This document shows positions 1 to 7,213 of a stretch of DNA of 19,985 nucleotides, piece after piece; within the stretch, counting starts at the first letter, position 1; each line of letters begins with the position of its first letter. The notes beneath the pieces were generated by a model, which did no database searches, was not told the DNA's origin, and was given only the letters and a program-made list of their open reading frames with translations. The stretch is from the NCBI GenBank assembly GCA_964392085.1, contig CAYMOV010000041.1, positions 1 to 19,985 of the forward strand, read 5' to 3'. Origin of the DNA: CAYMOV01 sp964392085. GTDB taxonomy: Bacteria > Oederibacteriota > Muellerivitia > Muellerivitales > Muellerivitaceae. Made by a program: the position numbers and the translations under genes.

Positions 1-3
1 AAC

Positions 4-1395
4 TTGGAACCCATTCGATTCGGAACGGACGGTTGGCGGGCGAAGATCGCCGACACCTACACCCACGCCAACGTGAGGCGGGCCGCGGCGGCCCTCGGCG
101 GGGTCCTCAAGTCCAAGAAGGATTCCTGCCTCGTCCTCGTCGGTTACGACCCGAGGTTCGGGTCCGAGCATTTCGCCGAAACCGCCGCCCAAATCCTCGT
201 GTCCCAGGGCCACCAGGTCATCGTGGCCACCCGCATGCTCCCGACGCCCGCCCTGTCCCTGGCCCTCGGCCAATATAACGCCGACGCCGGGGTGATGATC
301 ACCGCCAGCCACAATTCCGGCGAGTACAACGGTTTCAAGATCAAGCTGCCACCCGGGGTTTCCGCCCCCAACGAGTTCACCAAGGAAGTGGAGTCCCGGC
401 TCTTCAACGTCGTGGAGGCGCCCCCGCCGGTGGACATCACCCGCTCGGACTTCCTGAGCCACTACCTGACCACCCTTGGAAAGCGGGTGAACCTGCCCGC
501 CCTCAAGAAGGCCGGCTTCAACATTGTGGCCGACGCCATGCATGGGGCCGCGTCCAACCACCTGGAGAAGCTCCTCGCCGGCGGCAAGACGAAGGTCGTG
601 ACCATCGCCGCGAACCGGGACGCCTGGTTCGGCGGCCGCCACCCCGAGCCCATCGACAAATACCTGGCCCCCCTCAAGAAGGCGGTCAAGGACCACAAGG
701 CCCAGGCGGGCTTCGCCACCGACGGCGACGCCGACCGGGTGGGGCTGGTGGATGAGAAGGGGCATTTCGTGGACGTGCATAAGCTCCACGCCCTGCTTCT
801 CTACCACCTCTGGAAGAACAAGGGGGAGCGCGGGGCCGTGGTGAAGACGGTCTCGGGGACCCTCATGATCGACCGCATGGCCGAGGCTTGGAAAATACCG
901 GTCAAGGTGACGCCTATCGGCTTCAAGTACATCGGAAACGTCATGATGCGCGAGGACGTCCTTCTCGGCGTGGAGGAGTCCGGCGGGATCGCGTTCAAGG
1001 GGCACCTGCCCGAGCGGGATGGCCTGCTTTCGGCCCTCCTGATCCTGGAGGCCCTGGCCGGTATGGGAAAATCAGTCACCAAGGCCGTGGCCAGGCTGCA
1101 GAAGGAATTCGGTCCCTATTACTCCGACCGAACCGACCTCGAGAACGTCCCCTCCGATTTACAGGCTAAGGTGCTCGAGGGGCTCAAGACCAGCCCTCCG
1201 GAGAACGCCGCGGGGTTGAAGGTGACGGGCGTGGACAGCATGGACGGGGTGAAGTTGAAGTTGGAGAACGGTTGGCTCCTGGTGCGCCCCTCGGGCACCG
1301 AACCGCTCCTTCGACTTTACGCCGAGGCCGACGATCCCAAGAAGGTGAAGGAACTGCTCAAATACGCCGAGACCCTCGTCGACCAACACCGTTGA
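4..1395 (+). CDS. Phosphoglucomutase/phosphomannomutase family protein (alpha-D-phosphohexomutase)
   Basis: Cytosolic enzyme that interconverts hexose 1- and 6-phosphates through a phosphoserine, feeding cell-wall and polysaccharide sugar nucleotides. Seen: FGTDGWR at residues 6-12, the phosphoserine loop TASHNS at 100-105 (catalytic Ser102), the Mg-binding loop DGDADR at 240-245, the sugar-binding loop GVEESGG at 322-328 and the C-terminal phosphate-binding RPSGTEP at 428-434. All four domains of the superfamily are therefore present, and 463 residues is the normal length. The usual TASHNP is TASHNS here. The start is a TTG at position 4, five residues before the FGTDGWR signature as in relatives, but the frame is open to the window edge and no ribosome binding site can be judged. 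Whether glucose, mannose or glucosamine phosphate is preferred cannot be read from these motifs. A GC-rich hairpin follows the stop. Confidence 0.93.
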   Translation: MEPIRFGTDGWRAKIADTYTHANVRRAAAALGGVLKSKKDSCLVLVGYDPRFGSEHFAETAAQILVSQGHQVIVATRMLPTPALSLALGQYNADAGVMITASHNSGEYNGFKIKLPPGVSAPNEFTKEVESRLFNVVEAPPPVDITRSDFLSHYLTTLGKRVNLPALKKAGFNIVADAMHGAASNHLEKLLAGGKTKVVTIAANRDAWFGGRHPEPIDKYLAPLKKAVKDHKAQAGFATDGDADRVGLVDEKGHFVDVHKLHALLLYHLWKNKGERGAVVKTVSGTLMIDRMAEAWKIPVKVTPIGFKYIGNVMMREDVLLGVEESGGIAFKGHLPERDGLLSALLILEALAGMGKSVTKAVARLQKEFGPYYSDRTDLENVPSDLQAKVLEGLKTSPPENAAGLKVTGVDSMDGVKLKLENGWLLVRPSGTEPLLRLYAEADDPKKVKELLKYAETLVDQHR

Positions 1396-1422
1396 GGGAC
1401 GGGTCGCTTGGGGTTTCGGGCC

Positions 1423-1458
1423 CCGGGACCCCCGCCGGGGGCCCGGCAGGGCCTTTTT
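1423..1458 (+). terminator. Probable rho-independent terminator after the phosphohexomutase gene
   Basis: CCGGGACCCCC (1423-1433) can pair with GGGGGCCCGG (1437-1446), with one bulged A and a 3-nt loop. A run of five T lies at 1454-1458. The T-run starts 7 nt after the stem, so efficiency is uncertain. It sits between a stop codon and a good promoter at 1494, which fits a transcript boundary. Confidence 0.55.
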
Positions 1459-1493
1459 CCCTTCCCCGGGAGCCCTTTTCGTCCCCTTGTTCG

Positions 1494-1522
1494 TTGACGC
1501 TTTCCGGCCCCTCTCCTAAAAT
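1494..1522 (+). promoter_or_regulatory. Sigma-70-type promoter for the TPR gene
   Basis: TTGACG (1494-1499) and TAAAAT (1517-1522) are each one mismatch from consensus and are separated by exactly 17 nt. Transcription would start near 1529, leaving a leader of about 27 nt that contains AGGAG at 1544-1548 before the GTG at 1556. Confidence 0.7.
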
Positions 1523-1555
1523 CATTGGGCTTGAAACCTTTTTAGGAGCCTCCTT

Positions 1556-3012
1556 GTGACCCCCACCGTCCGGCTGGCCCTCCGGGCCGCCCTTCTCCTC
1601 TCCCTGGCGCTTCCCGCCTTCGCCGAGAAAGACAGCCAATATTATTCGGACAAGGGGAACGTCTACCTCAAGGAAGGCCGGACCGAGTCCGCCCTCAAGT
1701 ATTTCCAGGAGGCCGTGGAACTCGACCCGGGCAACGCCGAGGCCCACAACAACCTGGGCCAGATCTACGCCAAGAAGAACGTTTTGGATGACGCGCTGGC
1801 CCAACTGAACAAGGCCGTGGAGATCCGCCCCAACTATGTCGAGGCCCTGTCGAACCTCTCCTATGTCTATCTCCAGCGGCAAACCTACGACCAATCCGAG
1901 AAGTACGCGCGGTTGGCCCTGCGGCTCAACCCCGATTTCGCGCCGGCCCGTTACAACCTGGGGTTGACCTACCTTAAATCCAAGCGCCCGGCCCAGGCCC
2001 TTCCCGAACTGAAGGCGGCCCTCCGGAAGTTGCCGCCCGACGCCGAAGCCAGCCAGCGGGTCGGGGACGCCTACAATGACCTCCGCCAACCCGAGGAGGC
2101 CCTGGCCTATTACCGGGAAGCCGCGAAGATCGACCCCAACTCCCCGAACGTGCAGGAGAAGATCGGCGATATGTACCTGGTCCTGGGGCAGGACGACCGG
2201 GCCGTGGAACGGTACCGCATGTCGGCCCGTCTGAACCCCGACCAGATCAAGTCCCATTACCGCCTCGCGGAATACTACAAGGAAAAGCGGGAATGGAAGA
2301 ACGCGCGCCGCGAGTACCTGATGATCCTCTCCAGCGACGACCGCCAGGCGGACGCCCACTTACAGGTGTCCAAACTGTACGAGCGGGACAGCGAGAGCGG
2401 CGCTACGATATACCACCTAGACAAGTACCTGAAGCTGAACCCCGACGACGAGGAGGCGAAGAAGCGCCTCGCCGAGATCCGCAAGCCCCTCATGACCAAG
2501 CAGGAAGCCGAGGCCCAAGAAGTCTTCCAGCAGCGCCTGGATAAGGAAAAGGCCGACGAGGCCACCAAGGACCAGAAGAAGGCCGAGAAGGACGCCAAGA
2601 ACGCGGCCAAGGGCGGCGCCCAACCCACGGGTTCCGAGGAAGGGACCGTGGAGGGGGAAGACGCCAACACCTCCGGCATCGCCCCGGCCCTTCCGGAGCC
2701 CTCGCCGATGCCGGGCCAAACCNNNNNNNNNNNNNNNNNNNNNNNNNNNNNNNNNNNNNNNNNNNNNNNNNNNNNNNNNNNNNNNNNNNNNNNNNNNNNN
2801 NNNNNNNNNNNNNNNNNNNNNNCACCTCCGGCATCGCCCCGGCCCTTCCGGAGCCCTCGCCGATGCCGGGCCAAACCACGACCGGATCCAAGCCCGAAAA
2901 GAAAGACAAGAAGAAGGGCGAAAAAGCCGAGGCCGCCCAGGCCCAAGCCGACGCCACCAACCAACTGACCCCGGTCAAGGCTTCGGAGCCTCTCCCGGAA
3001 CTTCCCAAATAA
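1556..3012 (+). CDS. Exported tetratricopeptide-repeat protein with charged C-terminal tail (interrupted by assembly gap)
   Basis: Residues 1-23 form a signal peptide (hydrophobic core, likely cleavage after AFA), so the mature protein is probably periplasmic. About eight consecutive 34-residue TPR units follow, roughly residues 27-300, with the usual pattern (for example NLGQIY, ALAQLNKAVEIRPN). TPRs are protein-binding scaffolds; no catalytic domain is visible. The C-terminal part, from about residue 310, is rich in Lys, Glu and Ala and then Pro. GTG at 1556 is chosen because AGGAG lies 7 nt upstream and the signal peptide begins there. A 100-N gap at 2723-2822 splits the gene and shifts the nominal frame. 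The 55 nt before and after the gap are identical; collapsing them gives 389 codons plus 44, a 433-residue protein ending PLPELPK at the TAA 3010-3012. The stop at 2968 in the uncorrected frame is an artefact. Confidence 0.85.
2723..2822. other. Assembly gap (100 N) with 55-nt identical flanks
   Basis: The sequence 2668-2722 is repeated exactly at 2823-2877, starting CACCTCCGGCATCG and ending GGGCCAAACC. The copies abut the N-run on both sides. This looks like two contig ends overlapping by one assembly k-mer rather than missing sequence, so the true gap length is probably minus 55. Confidence 0.9.
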
Positions 3013-3050
3013 TCGACGAACCCCCGCGCGGATCCCCGGACACCCGAGCG

Positions 3051-3088
3051 AACAAGCCCGCCCCCCCAAGGGAGTGGGCTTGTTTTTT
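3051..3088 (+). terminator. Rho-independent terminator after the TPR gene
   Basis: AACAAGCCC (3051-3059) pairs perfectly with GGGCTTGTT (3076-3084) around a 16-nt loop, and the stem runs into six T at 3083-3088. It lies 38 nt after the TAA of the TPR gene, which also supports 3012 as the real end of that gene. Confidence 0.88.
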
Positions 3089-3150
3089 AGCGCGATTCAT
3101 CCCAAATTAACGTCATTGATTCTCAACCTACCTAAGGTGGACACGCGATC

Positions 3151-3867
3151 ATGGATTTTGCCGTCGTTCTCCCCGTCTATAACGAGGCCGAGACCCTCCC
3201 CGAAGTCCTGGAAAAGGTCCTGGAGAACAAGGGCGCCCGGATCGTGGTGGTGGACGACGGGTCCCAGGACCGCACCCCCGAGATCCTCAAGAAATTCCCC
3301 CAGGTCACTGTGCTTCGCCACGACCAGAACCAGGGTTACGGCCGGACCCTGATCGACGGGTTCCATTACGCCCTCGAGAAGGGATTCCCCGTCTGCGTGA
3401 CCATGGACGCGGACGCCCAGCACGAGCCGGCTTTTATCCCCTTTTTCCTCGAGAAGATCGAGAAGTTCGACATCGTCTCCGGCAGCCGTTACCTCAACTC
3501 GTTCCTTTACCAGGCCCCCCCGCCCCCCGACCGGGTGGAGATCAACAGGCTCATCACCCGGAAGCTGAAGGAACTCACGGGTTATGAATTGACGGACAGT
3601 TTTTGCGGGTTCAAGGCCTACCGGGCCGAGGGTCTCCGGAAGATGAGCCTGACCGAGACCAATTACGGCTTCCCGCTCCAGGTCTGGATCCAGGCCGCCA
3701 AGGCGGGGTTGACGGTGACCGAGTGCCCGGTGCCCCTCATCTACCGGGACCACAGCCGGAACTTCAACAACCAGTTCGCGACCCGCGAGGAACGAATGAA
3801 CCACTACCTGGAAGTCCTCGCGCGCGAATCCAAGGGCCTCACGCTCCCCATCCGTCCCCGCCCTTGA
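3151..3867 (+). CDS. Family 2 glycosyltransferase (dolichyl-phosphate mannose synthase-like)
   Basis: GT-A fold enzyme that transfers a sugar from a nucleotide sugar, in this subfamily often to a polyprenyl phosphate. Seen: N-terminal VVLPVYNEAETLPEVL (residues 5-20), the nucleotide-binding VVDDGSQD (33-40), the metal-binding DAD at 86-88 followed by AQHEP, GSRY in the middle, and DSFCGFKAYR before the acceptor region. It has 238 residues and no transmembrane segment, so it is a soluble or peripheral single-domain enzyme. ATG 3151 has AAGGTGG about 10 nt upstream and puts the VYNE motif at the usual place. It is the first gene of a tight operon; its TGA overlaps the TTG start of the next gene (TTGA). 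Donor and acceptor sugars cannot be deduced. No convincing promoter is visible in 3089-3150. Confidence 0.9.
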   Translation: MDFAVVLPVYNEAETLPEVLEKVLENKGARIVVVDDGSQDRTPEILKKFPQVTVLRHDQNQGYGRTLIDGFHYALEKGFPVCVTMDADAQHEPAFIPFFLEKIEKFDIVSGSRYLNSFLYQAPPPPDRVEINRLITRKLKELTGYELTDSFCGFKAYRAEGLRKMSLTETNYGFPLQVWIQAAKAGLTVTECPVPLIYRDHSRNFNNQFATREERMNHYLEVLARESKGLTLPIRPRP

Positions 3868-5423
3868 GCGCCCGACGCCTCGCCCCCCCGACGGACCACG
3901 GCGGCCTCAGCGCCGAACCGCCCTTGGGGGATTGGGTCACCGCCCTCCAAGCGAACCTCACGGGCCCCTCCCGGATCAAACGCTTCGGCCTGGACCCGGC
4001 TGGGGTCCGGCGGGAAACGGGCTTCGGTCCAGGGACCCTCGTGATGAGCGGCCACCAACCGGTCCTCTTCCACCCGGGTCTCTGGGCCAAGCCCCTGGCG
4101 GCCTCAGCCCTGGCCCAAGCGGTGGGAGGCCGGGCCGCCCATAAAATCACCGACCAGGATGAACCTGGAGAAGGCGAAGGTTGGGTTCCCGAGCGGACTG
4201 AGACCGGTCTACGTCCTTTATCCCTCAGGCTGTCCCAACCGGGCGTTCCTTACGCCTTCCAAAAACCCCCTGAACTTGGCGCCTGGGAATCCGCGCTCCA
4301 GTCGGCCGCCGACTCGGGTCAAGCCGCCGTCCAAACCGGTATGGCCGCCTTCGGGACGGATCTGGAGGGTGGGCCCACATCCGCTTCCGACTGGGACGGT
4401 TGGCACCAGGGAAGCCTCCAAGCATTGGACAAAATCTGCGGGACGGAACGCGACTATTTGAGGGCTTCCCGGGTCTGGGCGGGAAAATCCTTCCGGTCCT
4501 TCCTATCCATTTGGTTGTCCGATCCCGGGAAATTCGGCGGCGCGATGAACCGGGCTTTGGCCCGTTACCGTAAGGACCGGGGGATCCAGCATTCCCTCAC
4601 CCCCGTGCCGGACTTGGCCGCGGCGGAGGGATGGTTTGAAACGCCATTCTGGACCGCCGCCGTGGGGAGTCCTCGTCGTCCGCTATGGGTCCAACCCGGG
4701 GTTGGCCGGGTCCGACTCCGCAGTGGGGAAGGGTCCGTCTGGGAATGGGCCCTGGGAACCGGTGGGGAGGGTTTAGCCGACTCGCCTTGGGCGCTTTGGC
4801 CGAAAGCCCTGCCCCAATCGCTGTTCAGCCGGTTGTTCCTCTGCGATTTCTTCGTCCATGGCCTGGGGGGCGGGGATTATGAGCCGGTCAACGACTTCTT
4901 CCTCCAGGAACTGGGGGAGCCGCCGGGACCCGCCTTCGGGGTGGTCTCCGCCACGATGTTCTTCGATCCCGAGGCCGCGGCCCGATCCAAGTCGATCTTG
5001 GGAAAATCCGCGCGGGTGGCGTTTTGGAACCGGGCCTTCGAGAAGAACCCTGAATACCTTTTGACCCGTCCGGGTGAGTGGGGCCAGGAACTGCCGCAAG
5101 GCCTCCTGAAATCCTGCCGCGAAGCCGCCCAGGATCCGCTCCTGGCGGGACCGGCCAAGGAAAAAGCCGAACTCCTGCCGCGGATGGCGGACTCAACCCT
5201 GCGGGGCGACGCTGGGAAGCGGATTTCCGAACTCAACCGGGTCCTGACCGGCCGTTTGGAGGGCCTCCGAGCGTCCTTCGAGGCCTTTGGAGCGGGCCTG
5301 GAGGGCCTTCAAAGGACCCGGGAAGCCCTCGCCTTCCGGGAGTATGCCTACTTCTGTTATCCTCCGGAACGTTGGTTGGAATTAAAACGAGACATCGACC
5401 AGGCCCTCGGGGCCCGGAAATGA
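3864..5423 (+). CDS. BshC-like protein (distant bacillithiol cysteine ligase relative), function unproven
   Basis: A 519-residue soluble protein. Near residues 59-73 it has MSGHQPVLFHPGLWAK, followed shortly by HKITDQDEPGE. This resembles the BshC pattern of a GQQ/GHQ glycine loop plus an acidic 'EDHD' segment, the region that in BshC forms the Rossmann-like ligand site. BshC adds cysteine to glucosaminyl-malate to make bacillithiol. The remaining sequence shows only weak resemblance, including a C-terminal helical stretch (about residues 455-490, EGLRASFEAFGAGLEGLQ). No bshA or bshB is present in the window. Start: TTG 3864 overlaps the glycosyltransferase stop by 4 nt, suggesting translational coupling; TTG starts recur in this window and later in-frame starts would cut into the GHQP loop. 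No clear Shine-Dalgarno is visible. Coupling to a glycosyltransferase and dUTPase does not settle its role. Confidence 0.65.
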   Translation: MSARRLAPPTDHGGLSAEPPLGDWVTALQANLTGPSRIKRFGLDPAGVRRETGFGPGTLVMSGHQPVLFHPGLWAKPLAASALAQAVGGRAAHKITDQDEPGEGEGWVPERTETGLRPLSLRLSQPGVPYAFQKPPELGAWESALQSAADSGQAAVQTGMAAFGTDLEGGPTSASDWDGWHQGSLQALDKICGTERDYLRASRVWAGKSFRSFLSIWLSDPGKFGGAMNRALARYRKDRGIQHSLTPVPDLAAAEGWFETPFWTAAVGSPRRPLWVQPGVGRVRLRSGEGSVWEWALGTGGEGLADSPWALWPKALPQSLFSRLFLCDFFVHGLGGGDYEPVNDFFLQELGEPPGPAFGVVSATMFFDPEAAARSKSILGKSARVAFWNRAFEKNPEYLLTRPGEWGQELPQGLLKSCREAAQDPLLAGPAKEKAELLPRMADSTLRGDAGKRISELNRVLTGRLEGLRASFEAFGAGLEGLQRTREALAFREYAYFCYPPERWLELKRDIDQALGARK

Positions 5424-5432
5424 GGCCGTCCA

Positions 5433-5888
5433 ATGGCTGAGGAACGCCCGATCCTATCGATCCAAGTCCTGCCGGGCCAGGAGGACCTGGAGCTTCCGTC
5501 CTACGCCACGCCGGGCTCCGCGGGCCTCGACCTCCGGGCCGCGCTGGTTTCCCCCCTGGTTTTGGCGCCGGGGGACCGATTCTTGGTGCCCACGGGCCTT
5601 TCCATGGCCATTCCCGCCGGTTATGAGGGTTGCGTGAGGCCCCGGTCCGGCTTGGCGGTCAAACACGGGTTGGCCCTCGTCAACGCCCCCGGCACGATTG
5701 ATTCGGACTACCGGGGCGAGGTGAAGGTGCTTCTCATCAACTTGGGACGGGAACCGGTGACCTTGAACCGGGGCGACCGCGTCGCGCAACTCCTGGTCCA
5801 ACCGGTCGCGCGGGTTGAGGTGCGGCGTGTGACCTCACTCGACGAAACCGCGCGCGGCGAAGGCGGCTTCGGTCACACCGGACGTTAA
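5433..5888 (+). CDS. dut: Deoxyuridine 5'-triphosphate nucleotidohydrolase (dUTPase)
   Basis: Hydrolyses dUTP to dUMP and pyrophosphate, keeping uracil out of DNA and supplying dUMP for thymidylate synthesis; it acts as a cytosolic homotrimer. All five trimeric dUTPase motifs are visible in 151 residues: PGSAGLDLRA (27-36), RPRSGLA (69-75), GTIDSDYRGEV (87-97, catalytic Asp90), RGDRVAQLLV (113-122) and the C-terminal arm RGEGGFGHTGR (141-151). Arm motif 5 is normally GGFGSTG; here the Ser is His. ATG 5433 follows the upstream stop by 9 nt and has GAGG overlapping that stop, so it is the third gene of the operon starting at 3151. The stop is followed by a new promoter at 5907. Confidence 0.97.
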   Translation: MAEERPILSIQVLPGQEDLELPSYATPGSAGLDLRAALVSPLVLAPGDRFLVPTGLSMAIPAGYEGCVRPRSGLAVKHGLALVNAPGTIDSDYRGEVKVLLINLGREPVTLNRGDRVAQLLVQPVARVEVRRVTSLDETARGEGGFGHTGR

Positions 5889-5906
5889 CGTTAAAGGCCT
5901 GAAACC

Positions 5907-5935
5907 TTGACAGATTTGTCGGAAAACGGGATGAT
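5907..5935 (+). promoter_or_regulatory. Sigma-70-type promoter for a tiny transcription unit
   Basis: A perfect TTGACA (5907-5912), a 17-nt spacer and GATGAT (5930-5935, four of six matches to TATAAT). The predicted start near 5942 gives a transcript of about 140 nt ending at the terminator at 6082. Confidence 0.6.
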
Positions 5936-5983
5936 GTTGCCAGTGAGACACACATTCACGCGCAGGAAGGGGGCGTATTCCTA

Positions 5984-6028
5984 ATGGCGAAGAAAGTCAA
6001 GAAGGCCAAGAAAGCCAAGAAGAAGTAA
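5984..6028 (+). CDS. 14-residue lysine-rich microprotein (putative)
   Basis: ATG 5984 to TAA 6028 encodes MAKKVKKAKKAKKK: nine lysines in fourteen residues, the rest Met, Ala and Val. A long purine-rich Shine-Dalgarno, AGGAAGGGGG (5964-5973), lies 10 nt upstream. The same AGGAA can pair with TTCCT (5978-5982) just before the ATG, so the ribosome site may be partly closed in a 5-bp hairpin. The ORF has its own TTGACA promoter and a strong terminator, so it is a complete transcription unit between dut and the glycosidase gene. Lys/Ala peptides of this kind would bind nucleic acid or acidic surfaces (inference), like the basic tails of histone H1-like proteins. I do not recognise a named family. 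The alternative is that the 140-nt transcript is a small RNA and the ORF is incidental. Confidence 0.55.
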   Translation: MAKKVKKAKKAKKK

Positions 6029-6052
6029 GTTTCCGATAAAAGTGCAGTTTCC

Positions 6053-6082
6053 AAAAGGGCCCCGGTTTTCCGGGGCTCTTTT
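6053..6082 (+). terminator. Strong rho-independent terminator of the microprotein unit
   Basis: A 13-bp stem: AAAAGGGCCCCGG (6053-6065) pairs with CCGGGGCTCTTTT (6070-6082) with a single G-U pair and a UUUU loop. The 3' arm supplies the U-tract and GCTTTT follows. The A-tract on the 5' side means it could also work for minus-strand transcription. Confidence 0.9.
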
Positions 6083-6108
6083 GCTTTTAAGGGATGTTCG
6101 TTTGCCTT

Positions 6109-7185
6109 ATGATTCCCTTCGACATGAACCATAATCCAAGAAACTTCCGGCCCAGCGGATTCAACCTCGGCGGTTGGCTGTCCCAATCCCCGCTGACCGA
6201 CCGGCACATCGAAACATTCATCGGCCCATCCGATTTTTCGCGTATCGCGGATTGGGGATTCAACTCGGTCCGTCTTCCCGTGGACGCCTCCTGGCTTTTC
6301 CAACAGGAAGGTTCGGGACCGGTCGACGCCGACCACTTCCGTTTCCTCCAGAAGGCGTTCGATTGGGCTTGGTCGAACGGTTTGGCCGTGGTTTTCGACC
6401 TCCACCAAAGCCCCTGGCATTCCTTCGCGAAGCCGGAGATCCATGACCTCTGGAAGAACCCCCGGGCCCTGGAAAAATTCTCGACCCAATGGGCCGAGTT
6501 GGCCCGCAGGTTCCGGGGAATGCCGGGACCTCTCTGGGCCGATCTCCTGAATGAACCCACGGCCGCTGATCCCGCGGATTGGAACAAGGTGGCCCAAGCC
6601 TTGGTCGCGGCAGTTCGGGCTGAAAACAGTACCCTGGAGTTGGTGGTTGAATCAACCTGTTGGGGTGCCCTCGACAAGCTCGAACCACTGGCGGTGGCCT
6701 TGTCCGGGGATCATCTGGTTTTAAGCTTCCATTTCTATGAACCTATGTTCGTGACCCACCAACGGGCTCCCTGGTGGAAAGATGGATCCTTCTATACAGA
6801 GACCGTGTCGTACCCGGGGGAGCCGGCCCAATGGCGGGCCTACCAGGCCCGGACGGATTTGGGGCCCCTCGCCCAATCCCTGGTGGCTAAAAACGGGAAG
6901 CATTGGAATAAGGAAGCTCTCCGAGAGTTGTTGCGGCCCGCCCATGACTTGATCCGTCGGGGAGTCCCGGTCTATTGCGGGGAGTTCGGGGTTTATGAGA
7001 AGGCGCCCCGCGGCACGAGGCTGGCTTGGACCAGGGACGCCGTGGAGTTGTTGAAGGAAATCGGCGCCGGTTGGGCCTACTGGAACTACAAATGGTTGGA
7101 TTTCGGGGTCCTTCCGAAACCCCAAGGGGACGGCCCGTCGGTCCCCGACCTCGAGATGGTGGAACTGCTGAAACTCGGCCGCTGA
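6109..7185 (+). CDS. Glycoside hydrolase family 5 protein (beta-glucanase/beta-glucosidase-like), cytoplasmic
   Basis: Retaining (beta/alpha)8 glycosidase. Numbered from the ATG at 6109: GFNLGGWL at 17-24 (the usual entry into strand 1), NSVRLPVD at 52-59, DLHQSPWH at 97-104, the acid/base Glu in LLNEP at 146-150, HFYEP at 208-212 and the nucleophile Glu in CGEFGVYE at 290-297, then GWAYWNYKW. Both catalytic glutamates are present. GFNLGGW and GEFG are typical of the exo-beta-1,3-glucanase-like part of GH5, but the substrate is not certain. No signal peptide or linker is seen, so it probably acts inside the cell on short imported sugars. Start is ambiguous: ATG 6094, 6109 or 6124. AAGGGA at 6089-6094 favours 6109 despite long spacing (about 15 nt). 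The gene begins about 27 nt after a strong terminator with no clear promoter between. The next gene starts 28 nt downstream. Confidence 0.87.
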   Translation: MIPFDMNHNPRNFRPSGFNLGGWLSQSPLTDRHIETFIGPSDFSRIADWGFNSVRLPVDASWLFQQEGSGPVDADHFRFLQKAFDWAWSNGLAVVFDLHQSPWHSFAKPEIHDLWKNPRALEKFSTQWAELARRFRGMPGPLWADLLNEPTAADPADWNKVAQALVAAVRAENSTLELVVESTCWGALDKLEPLAVALSGDHLVLSFHFYEPMFVTHQRAPWWKDGSFYTETVSYPGEPAQWRAYQARTDLGPLAQSLVAKNGKHWNKEALRELLRPAHDLIRRGVPVYCGEFGVYEKAPRGTRLAWTRDAVELLKEIGAGWAYWNYKWLDFGVLPKPQGDGPSVPDLEMVELLKLGR

Positions 7186-7213
7186 GGCGACCGACCGAAC
7201 TGAAGGAAGTGCC

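Noticed and set aside
1358..2359. A 333-codon minus-strand frame opposite the TPR gene and its promoter
   Set aside because: Low-complexity Gly/Val/Leu translation, no ribosome site seen, and it overlaps a promoter and terminator for the plus strand.
2668..2877. The 55-nt direct repeat as a genuine tandem duplication or mobile element footprint
   Set aside because: The copies abut the Ns exactly, the same length recurs at an unrelated gap, and merging them repairs the reading frame in both cases.
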